Below, piece by piece: positions 37,001-49,000 of a stretch of 64,000 nt of DNA. The stretch's first letter is position 1; every line of letters begins with the position of its first letter. The translations under genes and the position numbers were made by a program. Location of the stretch: contig OX465118.1 of assembly GCA_949987565.1 (NCBI GenBank), positions 5,360,538-5,424,537 of the forward strand. The letters are read 5' to 3'. The DNA comes from Luidia sarsii (lineage: Eukaryota > Echinodermata > Asteroidea > Paxillosida > Luidiidae). The notes beneath the pieces are model-generated. The model worked only from the letters and a program-made list of their open reading frames with translations. It did not search any database and was not told where the DNA came from.

Positions 37001-40000
37001 ATTGATAGCTGATAAATACCAGACTGATAGCTGATAAATTATCAGACTGATAGCTGATAAATAGCAGATTGATGGCTGATAAATAGCAGACTGATAGCTG
37101 ACAAATAGCAGATTCATAGCTGATAAATAGCAGACTGATAGCTGATAAATATCAGATTCAAAGCTGATAAATAGTAGATAAATAGCGGATAAGTAGCAGA
37201 CTGATAGCTGACGAATAGCAGATTCATGGCTGATACATAGCCGATTGATACCTGATAAGGGGGAAAGATGTGGCTTGTAGAAAATGAAAAAAGAAGCTGT
37301 CTACCAGCTTCTATAATTTTGTATTTCATAAGAAGTTACAGGGCCTGCCATTTTGATCCTAGCAGGAGCTTCCTCAAAGGCAGACAGGTATTTGGGACCT
37401 GTCCATTGACTGTTCATGTTGTGATAAGGCATCTTGTCTAAACATACAGCAGACACAACAGCTGCCTTTCAGAAAGGATGTTTGCACAGAACACAGAGCC
37501 AGTGATGACGTTCCGAGATTAACTCGCCATAGCTGTGATTAAGGCCTGTTAAAACATAACTGTTATGCCGTTTAAATGAGTCGAAGAGACAGGCACCGAA
37601 CAAAAACAAAAAACAAAGGACATACCTCATCAGTCAAGTTGTGCACAGGGTAGAGGTTAGGGTGTAGCTTGAGCATTATGTACTGCAAGGGCTGGCATTT
37701 CAGCATCTCCATGGCAAAGACTCTCTCATCCAGACGCGTGCTGGAACCCAGGCGGAATGAAACCTGAGAGCAGGGATGTGATTGGTGGGTCAGTGTCAGG
37801 CCCCAGTCAATTCAACCAATCACAAGAGCTTTCAGATGGTTTCCTAATTCAATGAGGCTTTGCCCTTGCTTGACGTGATAAACACTGAGTGCGAAGTGCT
37901 TTACACAGTGCCTGATAAAAATATTTCAGGCAGCTCGGGAGGGATAAAAACCCCCAACTCCCGAATTCTAGTACAGACGACGAATTCGGGAGTCGCTGGT
38001 TCAAATCCCACCCGAGCTGCCTGGAATGTTTTTATCAGGCACCAGGCAAAGCACTGAGCATTCAGTGTTTATCATGTCAAGCAAGGGCAAGACCTCATTG
38101 AATTACATTCTCCTCGATGCAAACATCATGGTTTCCTGTCTGCCGGCCATTTGGAAACCATTGCTCAATCATCTCAGTCTCTTCCTAACCAGTAACTGAA
38201 CGGAATGCAATCTGAGAGCAGGGACGTAATTGGTGGGTCAGAGTCAGGTCGCAGTCAATTCAACCAATCACAAGAGCTTTTAAATGGTTTTATATCTGCC
38301 AGCCATTATAAGACCATTGTTTAATCCCAGTCTCTCCCAAAGCAGTAACCTAACATAAAAATGATATTATTATCATTATGATTCAGTAAATTTCAGTAAA
38401 AACTTCAGTAAAATTCAGTAAAAACAGACCTCCCGTGGGTCCCAGCAAATTTCACAGCATAAAAGTACAATAAACAAATAAAAAACTGACTGGGAACTTT
38501 TGAACAAATTGGCATAGAAAACTCCGACTGGACCGGGACTTGAACTCGAGACCTCTGGATTAAAGTACAAGTCCTCTTCCATCTGAGCTATCCAGCCCTT
38601 AGATAGTGGCCTTCCCTAATAGTCAACCAGTCTTTTAAGGTGGCGCGCCCTAGTCTTTCTAGGTGGCGCACCCACACCAGTTTTTAGGGCATAACAGTGA
38701 GGTCGAGTTCAACTTGAGGTAAGTTCATACAAGGGACAAAGTTTGAGACTAAACTTGAATGGATTAGCCCGACTGACAAAACACCGTGGGACACTGTGGG
38801 ACTAAATACGAGGCTAACCCAATTGAGTTCAGCCTTCAAAATTAATGGGTCTAGTCCTGAACCTATGGCCTGCGGGTGTTCCTTTACGACCCACCACCCA
38901 CTGTCTTATTGTTTGGACAAGGCTTACCCTGTCCCCATGACATATCTGGTGTTGGTGGACCCTTGAGGGTTGCATAATCATCGCGGGTCAGCGGTGTCTA
39001 CTCGAACCCCCGCTGAGAAAGACTTGTGACCACTAAGGTTGTTCGATATTTCGATATTTCGATATATCGCGATATCGCTTTCCGGCGATTATCATATCGA
39101 ACGCATTTCAGGATATCGCGATATTTTCGATATCGCGATATCGAAAAAAGTATCACGATATCGGAAAAAAATCTCTTTTCCCAACCCATTATCGCCTGTC
39201 TGTAAGCTTGTATAGCGTGGCAATCAGAGAGATCTTGAAGGGCGATAAGCTTTCGTTAGTAAAAACAACGAAAAACCCGAAACCGCAAGGGGAGAGGAGC
39301 GCCAGCCAGCCATTTGACTCTTGCATTGCGCGCGGTCTCCACAAAGGCAATGCGTCAGCAACAGATCCACTGCAAGTGCAAGCTCACTTCCGGTGTTGGT
39401 AGCACACTTTTCGTACAGCGCGACCTCGGTACGCTGGGCACGCACGGCGACTCGTGTTTGGGACATTTTCCCCCATGTGGCCTACATAAGTTATCCGATC
39501 GTTTACGATATTATCCAGGCTGCAAAAATTGCAGATTCATTTTCCTACCGATGTCTCCCAATGCAGCCAAATATAATATAAAAATACATACTTTACATAA
39601 TTATGTTTTAATCTCAGAAAATCAAAATCGAAGAGGAAAGACGTTGGAAAAACTAAACGTCACTGTTCATAACGCACGTGCGACCTCTGATTTCTCGATC
39701 CTTCCATGCTGCTGTGGTACCCGCCACGCAGCTGTACTAAAGGCACGTGTAAGTCAACGTACACCAGCGAAGTACGGCCAGGCCATTTGCACATCGTGTA
39801 CATCGAAGTTCGGTGGACTTTTTTTTGTGGGGGGGGGGGGGTCGCATCGCGATCTATTCCAACTTGAATGATTCCAACTTGGACGTGTAAACTAACAATC
39901 ATTTTGCGGCGTGGATGAGAAAAGGTGAACTGCTGCTTTATTCTCCTTTTTAGCAGCCCCCCCCCCAAAAAGGTACAGTAAACATTTTTCCAGTACGCAT

Positions 40001-43000
40001 CCGTACGACCGAAAGGGACATCAGATTTTGTTCAAAGTGATCGTTATGCCGACGTAAATGTACTACTGATGGTTTGTCTCCCCTCATGAATATTAATCTG
40101 AAGACCCATTGGCTCTGGCCAGACATGTATTTGTGACGTCATATGTAAGCATCGAGTTGCTGAAAACCGCCTCGTATATCGTCTTTTTTAAATGTAATAA
40201 CGTATTCTTAATACATCAACAAAAAATAGTTTCGTTTTGGCGTATACTTTTAAAAGAGCGACCTGGGATAGTTGTTTTAAATTATTTTTTTTCGTTGATA
40301 AATGAGGAGTTTAAGGGGGTTAAACAATTGGTAACTATGGCTTAAAGTTAGACGCATTTGCTATATATAAGTTTCCGTCAATCACAGTGTGTACTGAATG
40401 GAAATCCAGGTCACTACCTTGACTTCCGCTTACGCACCAGATATCGCGATAATATCGGATATCGCGATATATTCCTGACGATATATCGAAACCAAAAATT
40501 CCGGATATCGAACAACCTTAGTGACCACAAACTAACACTGAAGCCAGTCCCTCGTCTGAACATACCGTACCCTTAGAGTGACCAGACTGTACTCACGTTC
40601 TTCAGGGCAGCCAGCGTGTAGAGAGGCAGCATGCGTAGTGACTTGGGGCACATCAGGGTGCCCACGGTCTGACTGCTGGGCAGGGTGGCCTTATAGGCCG
40701 TCAGCGAATCCACGGCCACATTGACCAGGGCATCCCGAGCATCTGACATATTTGACGTCAAAGACTTGTCCACGGCTAGGAGAGCGGACACAAATACCCA
40801 AATCAGACATTGTAAACAAAAACAAATGAAGTTTTCCCTTGTACACTTAACTCAGACAAATCTTATATTACCAACAAGAAATTGAAAAATTAGCAAAGAA
40901 AACTTGAACTGGACTGGGATTTTAACCCGAAAACCTCTAATTTGCATACAAGTGCTTTTACCATTTGAGCGAACTAGCCCTTAGATGATGGCCTTCCCTA
41001 ATAGTCAACTAGTCTTTGCCGGGGTGGGGGCGCCAGTCAGAAGCAATTTAACCATAAACTGCCGTATATCTCCAGGGATCACACCCCCGATTTCATTCAG
41101 ATGCAAACAACCAACAGTTGTAAACCTGCAGCTCAGTTCACCCATGGTCTCTTTGTCGTTTTCTGGTCAAGTGTTGGAATTTATGGCAGTGCACTGGCAC
41201 TGCTTTCGTGGGTGAGTTCACCCACAGTCTCTTGGTCATTTTCTGGTCAAGTGTTGGAATTTGTGGCAGTGCACTGGCACTGCTTTCGTGGGTGAGTTCA
41301 CCCACGGTCTCTTGGTCATTTTCTGGTCAAGTGTTGGAACTTGTGGCAGTGCACTGGCACTGCTTTCGTGGGTGAGTTCACCCACGGTCTCTTGGTCATT
41401 TTCTGGTCAAGTGTTGGAACTTGTGGCAGTGTACTGGCACTGCTTTCGTTGGTGAGTTCTTTGTTCCATTTTGGATGATGTTGGGTACAGTATGCTTTGT
41501 AGTGCAAGAGCCTAGGGAGTTAGGGTGAAAGGGTTAAGGAGAAGAGTGTGTTGCCTTACCCATCCGTGTAAGGAGAGACATGATGGCCTGTTGATCTGCT
41601 CCTGCCAGAATCTCTGTCAGCTGATTGGTGACTGGCAGACACATGGTGTGCACACGGATCCGCCTCTCTCCTGAATAATTCATGAACACAATTTGCATAT
41701 GAATGAATTAGCCTGGAAAATTCTGAGCTAACGCCATGAGCAATGCAGTCCTCTGCATCACAGCATGGTGCAAACCACTATTCCATGCTGAACAAGGCAT
41801 TGCCAAGTATGTGCTTCTCCCATCCCTGGCAGTGAGAATGTTGAGACAGAACTATGAAATACTTCAATGAGGGTTTACCCTACCAGTACTTGACGCAATA
41901 AGCATCGAGTGCTCAGTGCTTTGCCCGACTGCATGCTGAACAAAATATAGGCAGACGCAAATGCCAATCATGGTTACAGCCACTGGGTAGCAGCTTCCCA
42001 TAGACGCATGCACAAATCAAGGTCACAGCCACTTACTAGCAGCTTTCCATAGACGCATGCACAAATCAAAGTCACAGCCACTGGCTAGCAGCTCCCATAG
42101 ACGCATGCACAAATCAAGGTCACAGCCACTGGCTAGTAGCTTCCCATCAAGGAAGTGGCCACTGGCTAGCAACTTGCATAGACGCATGCACAAATCACAG
42201 CCACAAATCACAGTCACAGCCACTGCATTTTGGACACTGTGCATGATCCACTGTGCTCACCTTTGCTGCTTGTGTAGAGCAGAGCTGCCTGGAGTGCAGC
42301 CACTGGTGAATCATGCAGGCTCTCCTCGATGGTGACCTGCATGGCAAAGCCAGCATCTGGGTTGATGTTGGGCAGGGACAGCAGATCCGTGGACCGGACA
42401 AAGAAGTTGCCGTGGAATGTGTGAATGCTCAACCCTGAATGAATGAAACACACATTGAGTCAATGGCAAAGCTGAGAATTCCTAGGCTTGTCGACATGCT
42501 ATCCTGTACATGTACCTCTATTAAAGGTAACTATACGGCCCATCATGGAATACTGCTCTCATATTTGGGCTGGTGCATCTGCCTGTCACTTGTCACTGTT
42601 GGATCGGGTGCAGAGGCAGGTTATCATATCAACCTTGTTAGGCAAGGAGCTTGGTTCATCATTGCAACCCCTAGCCCATCGTAGGACGGTGGCCAACCTG
42701 AGTCTCCTCTACTGAAATTTTCACGGAAGGTGTTCCTTCTTGTTGTTTTTTGTTTTTTGGGGGGGTTTGTTTTGTCTATTATGCAAATTCACCCAAAACA
42801 AGGCTATAAAAGGTTAAGGGCTAAGGAAAGAAGGAGATAAAAAGGGACTCAGGAAGGCTGGAGATAAGGAAAAGGGCAAGATCATACGAGGGTGGGAAAC
42901 ATGAACTAGAAAGGGAATTCCAAAAAAAAGGCTGAACGAGGGAAGAAGCTGTTCTGATACCTCTTTGTTCTACACCTTGGGAGAGACAGAGTGTACGGGT

Positions 43001-46000
43001 GAGAGGAGGCAAACAGCCTGGTTGCTTGCTCAAATTTCCTAACTGGGGGGGGGGGACCACGTTGGAGAACGGAAGGACCAAGTCGTAGGATGTGTTTGGC
43101 GACATTACCTTGTTTATCTAAATTACCTTTTTTTTCTGAGAGACTGACAATTCATTGAGGTTTGCCCTGCTCGACGTGATAAGCACAGAGTGCTCAGTGC
43201 TTTCCCCCGATGCCTGATGAAAAGAATTTCAGGCAGTTCAGACATCTTAATAACCACTTGACCACCGAGCTGGTCGAGGTTGTGTGGCGGATTCCAATAT
43301 TGTATAGCGGCAGGTATCACGTCGAGCAGGGCAAACCTCAATGCATTACACTCTCCTGGATGCAAACATCATGTTCTATCTAGAATGACAATTGTTAGAC
43401 AATAATTCCCAGGCCAACATGTAGCTGTCCAGTCTGGTACCTTTAGTGCAGCGTACTCTCATGACGGCTTCAAAGCCAATCTTCCTGGTCAGGTATCTCC
43501 TGAAGTCGTTACTGAAGCGCTCCACCTCTCCCAGGTTCTGTGTGCTATGGAACCCGGGGTAGTAGTAAATGCTACCACCAGAAAACTTGGCCACTCCGGC
43601 TGCAGGAGGTGAAGAAGGGGAGGAAAGGGGAAAACAGTTGAGAAAACTCACTGGAAAACACACACACACTACACCGATGCAGTAGGTCACGCCCACCGTA
43701 GCAATGGCCAAGCGATCACCCACACACCGTCCACTGCACGCCATCAACCACCAAAAGCACTTCTCTCCGTTGAACTTTGGTTTTGGGAAAAGGCCCAAAA
43801 TGTACATTTCCTCTCTTGCCAGGGTATCGAGAGTAAGAATTACAATGAAAATATAAACACTGCTTGACCATGGTCAAGGATCAAACTCGGGTTTGCAAAG
43901 GAATTGCCAGAGATACATGTATACCAAACAAAAGTAAACACAACAAAAAGTGTGACGTAAAGAATACAAAACTGACAACATTATATCGTATAAAATGGTG
44001 GCAATTTGTCGGACCTTAAATCGCGTGTTATGATCGGTCAATTTGTCCTACTGGATCAGTGTATTGATCAGATTGGAAGGTTTGCATGGTGGAAGTACCA
44101 AGTGGATGCTGCCATGGTTGTATTATCTACTCAGGAGATCACCATCACTACTGTCTTGGATAACAGCAACATGCAAGACTCCAAAGACAGACTACAAGGT
44201 CTTCACTGGTCTATTTCTCATGTGCTTCATCTACATGTATACACAGACTGAAGAAGATGCAAGCTACATTGTATCAACAGACCCAATGAGCCATCAGTGA
44301 GTAGTGAGCAGAGATCACCTACAAGGAATAGACTCATTGACACAAACACTGACTGTCAGACAGACCAACAAGAACATGACTATCATCCTCTGTCTCTACA
44401 AGATAGTGCAGAATACACTGACTTGCAGATAGGACTTTATGAATCAGTTCCGAACACAGAAGATGAGATGGATGTGTATGTTAACATGACCACTCATGTG
44501 TAGACCAAATTCTACCAAGATATCTCCCATTGTTCTGGTCAAGAACAGGTATATACATGTACATGTACATGTATGTATATCATTGCTTAAGTCAATTCTA
44601 ATTACACTGCTTTATTAAATATGGTCAGTAAACAATTGGAATGAACCAGGAGTCGAGCCCGGAATCTCAGAACAAAGATACCGGCGCTAAAACAGGCAGC
44701 TGGGGCATTCCTTAGAGATTGACCAGCCTGTTTTTGTTATCCTGAAATGATGACTTGAGTTTGAAGTGAAGTTGCCTTTGTAATCTTCAACAATAGATGA
44801 TTGGCATGACGTAGACATACCATCAAAATACACAGAAAAAGTCTAACTTATAATCAATTAGAAAAGATCCATCACTGTGTTAAACTTTAGCCAGGTTATA
44901 TTCACCTGGCAAAGGCATTCTTCCCGTTAATACTATTCTGCCGGTCCGTTTGTCTGATTGGCCCGAAGTCATTTCATCATGTTTATGCATATTCATGTAT
45001 GCTCTATACTCTGACATTGGCCAATCAGAATAAAGAGCATTCATGAATATGCATAAACATCAGCAGGAATAACCTCCAGGAAGAATGTCATTGCCGGGTA
45101 AATAAACACTGCCTTAACTTTATCTCATTGGTAGAAGTTCATTGAGGGTTTGCCCTACTCGCTTTGAATGCTTAATGCTTTGCCCGATTGTCTGCTTAAA
45201 AAAAAGGTAACTCGGGCGGGATGCAAACCCATGACTCCTGCTTTCTAGTGCAAACGTCTTAACCACTGGATCAACGAGCTGGTCGAGGTCACGTAGGGAT
45301 TCAAATTCTGTCAGATAAGGTTTGCATGGTGGAAGTACCAAGTGGAAGGTTTGCAGTGACACCATGTAACACTTCTCTTTCAAGAAGGAGTGTGGCTCAG
45401 AAAAGAGCCGGTAATTTGCAACGTTGAATTACTGGCTCTTTTCAGAATTAGATGCACACTCCTTCTTGGTGTCACTGCATACAGTCCACTTAAATTTGAT
45501 GTTGTGACTTTTGCTTCACTTCTTTCTGTAAATCATCAATAAGATGCACCGTCAAATAAAGCCTATCAAAGATGTCTGATTGGAGCACAGCATTTAAAGC
45601 CCCTACACAACATTGGTCAGTTGGTAAGATCGAAAAACTGAAATGTTCACATATTTCCATGAAACTAAATATACAGTTTCAAGATGGTTATGGTAGAAAC
45701 CTCGCATTGAATTACTGTACATGTATTTCTGTCCAAAATTCTGTATTTTTGGAGAAGAGTAAAGAAATAATTTACGTCTCATCTCGAGATCTAAATTATT
45801 TTTCGGAACAATAAGTTAAATGCTGTATTTTCGCGAAACAAATGAAGCAGTTTTCACGATTTTCTCAAAATTGGTTGGCAGATTGAGTAGAAATGTTCAC
45901 ATGTGTGCTATTTCATGCATACGTGTATGTTGGATCAGACAACATATGGCTGCTCTTCTTTGACCTCGACCAATGTTGTGTTATTCCTTTAAGTGTCTTG

Positions 46001-49000
46001 CTCCTGTAATGATTGAGATGACTCCAGAGCAAGGAAACTGCAATTAACAGACCCAGGTGTCAAAATACCTTCATGGTGCTAACAGACATCGTTCTTGGGT
46101 GCACAGGGATGGGCAGGAACCCACCATTTACTCTTAACAAGGTCAAAGCAATGATTCTGAAGCCCATTTTACATGAGACCTGAAAACGAGGTCCCCAAAG
46201 AAATCACATCCATGTCAAGATCTCTGGCCCCTTTCCAAAACCCGGCTTAGACACATGGATCAGCTTTGTCTCCATTTCTTTCATTCATTTTAAAGGACAA
46301 GGCATGAACGTAGGAGCCCTTTGGCTTCGTTTTTTAATGTTATACTGCATTTTGAACAAGAATCCAAAGCTTCAACTTCAACAAAGAACTCCAACCTGTG
46401 TTTTCAGCTTTTGATAAAAGAGACAAAGCCAGAGCCGAAGCCCAAGCCGGGTTTTGGAACAGGGCCCATGCTACAAGATCACACGGGTACCATGCGATTA
46501 ATGACAGGGATCGAGACCTGCTCCAAACCTAAGCATCGATGCGACATCAGTGCGATAAACGACGAGATTGGTCGTGTAAATGCACCCGAGTGGCGTTCGA
46601 TGCAGCAGCACAATTTGTAACACGCACTTGACAAGCTTTTTATTTTGTGAGCAACACTGGTTACCCTAATCCACCGTGCAAATTATTTTGCAGTACCGGT
46701 TATATGAATTTAACCTCTGACCTTGCATGTAAATGCGAAAAAAAAACGGACATTGGCTACCGCGCTGCGTTGTACAGTCTAAAGTCTGCGATGAAATCAC
46801 AAGCAACCATTGTGTCAGACATCCGGCGCTCGTGTAAAAAGGGCTTAAGGCCATGCTTACAATGGGCTGACGGTGTTTGGGCTTTTTTGTATGGGCCAAG
46901 GTCTAGATCTTGCTCAAGGCAATCTAATCTGGACTCCAGCACCAGGCCAGACCTATATAAATGGCTACAGCTGTGAATAGTTCTTACCCACATTAACAAA
47001 TCAGCGTTCAAGAATTTTCTTCAGACCAGGCATAAAGGGCTGTGGCTAGAACTGGGGCCTATACTTCATCTGCCGGCACTGATAATAATACTGGTTTTTT
47101 TTAAAGCAGCATCCACTTTTTGTGATCCCAAGCTCAGAGCAATTAGTTGTTTGCACCTGAATGAAAACGGGGGTCGTGATCCCTGGAGATATACGGCAGT
47201 TAATGGTTGAATTGCTTCTGACTGGCACCCCCATCCCAGCAAAGACTACTTGAATATTAGGGAAGCCACCATCTAAGGGCTGGATAGCTCAGATGGTAAG
47301 AGTGCTGGTATGTTAATCCAGAGGTCTCCGGTCCAGTCAATTTACAACAAACACTCAAGGTGCACAGAAAAGCAAGGGTCCAGCAGAAAGAAACAAGGAA
47401 AGGATCAAACGCAGCATGATCATCAATGAATATTCAATAACAATGACTTAACCACTCCACGTCAGGACCTCCGAATCCGGAGCTCCATTGGCTTGACTAT
47501 GCGACGGGGCCCTCCGAATCCGGGCACCACTATTGTCCACATTCTAAACAAAGACTCTTTTCAGCTAAGAACAAAGCAATACGAATCAGTACAAAGACCC
47601 TTTTTGACGCAACTTGCCATATTAATTACAAGATTAGCAGCAGTAATTGTGCAATTGTGGGACTTTTACTGTGGAGGATCTAGGGATACCGCGCTGCAGC
47701 TGAAAGCACGCGGGCGCCATTGTCTTTGCATGCCACACAGCCCAACGGTCGTCGGTCTGGCATTGGAATTCCCCCCACATTCTTTACTGTAATCTGTACG
47801 CTCGGTTGTGGCTGACCAACTCAAAGATTTGACTGCCTGGAGTGGAGGCTGGAGTCTGCGGTCAGGGATTGACAGCACTGTACATGCACACACACACAAG
47901 TCCGTTACTATTCATTGACGACGCACAAAGGGCCCTTTTTCAAACGGATAATCTCTTGACAAAAGCCACAACGACACCCGAACAGTGCCAGGTTTTACTC
48001 TCTTGTACCCATAGAGTACCCTTATCGATTCATTTCAGAGAAATATATTATTCCGATTGTTTTAGCGAGATTTGAAAACGATGCATTGTTCCAAAACCCC
48101 CGTATGGCGGTCATCGGCGCTGAAAAAAACCCAGACACGAATTGGTTAAGATGTGATCCCTTGCAGGATATCGGTGTTATATGATCAATGAGGTAATCGT
48201 TTCCAGAGAAAAGGTCCTGTGTGTAGGAAGGAACGTTCACCCCAGGATGTCTTACGTGAGGGCAGGGCTAAAATTTCACGAAAAAAAATGCACTAGAGGT
48301 CTATTAACTGAAGAATCTTACTGGAGCTGGACAATTTTTACAATTATCTGAATGACTGAATGTCATTTTGTTGATGGTGCAAGAAAAAAACGCACTAGAG
48401 GTCTATTAACTGAAGAATCTTACTGGAGCTGGACAATTTTTACAATTATCTGAATGACTGAATGTCATTTTGTTGATGGTGCAAGAAAAAAACCCACTAG
48501 ACAGCTGGTCAAGTGCAGTCACACTCGACACTAGACAGACGCCAAAAATGACTAGACTCGGTCCACAGTCCAGTGGATATTTCGAGCCCTGGAGGGGATG
48601 ACAAGTTGACCAGTATCGCCAGAATGGAGTGATCCAACTGGATGGCCGTGATTCACTACGGCTAGGTCATACTGCGGGGCAGAACCATGTACACAAAGGG
48701 AAATGCTGAAATGCACTACGTGTGAGAGCCAGAAGAGCCATAGCCACTGAGTAAGATCGGATGTCGGACTTACCTAGAGTAGCCACGTCTGTGTAATGGC
48801 CGCTGAAGAGGAAGATGTCGCATGCAATCTGCTGGGCGGAGAACTCAAGGGACAGCTTCTTGTAAAAGTCCACAGCAGGCCCGAGGTTGGCAATATTCTG
48901 TGCCACAGACAAAGCAATGAGAGAAAGGCCGATAAGACTTGAAGGTTTGCATAGTGGAAGTACCTAGTGTTGAAACCCATTCAAAGTTATTGGACCCTGT

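Noticed and set aside
35811..37117. Minus-strand open frames of 143 and 194 codons rich in Ser, Tyr, Gln and Leu
   Set aside because: They are read-through of the 22-bp minisatellite, where three units keep a frame open.
39314..39871. 185-codon frame inside the hAT-like element as a transposase
   Set aside because: No zinc-finger BED, catalytic or dimerisation-domain motif of hAT transposases can be seen, and the overlapping frames look random.
42490..43105. Twin-priming explanation for the inverted LINE halves
   Set aside because: Twin priming puts the inverted piece upstream of the 3' piece; here the pieces are tail to tail with the 3' ends meeting.
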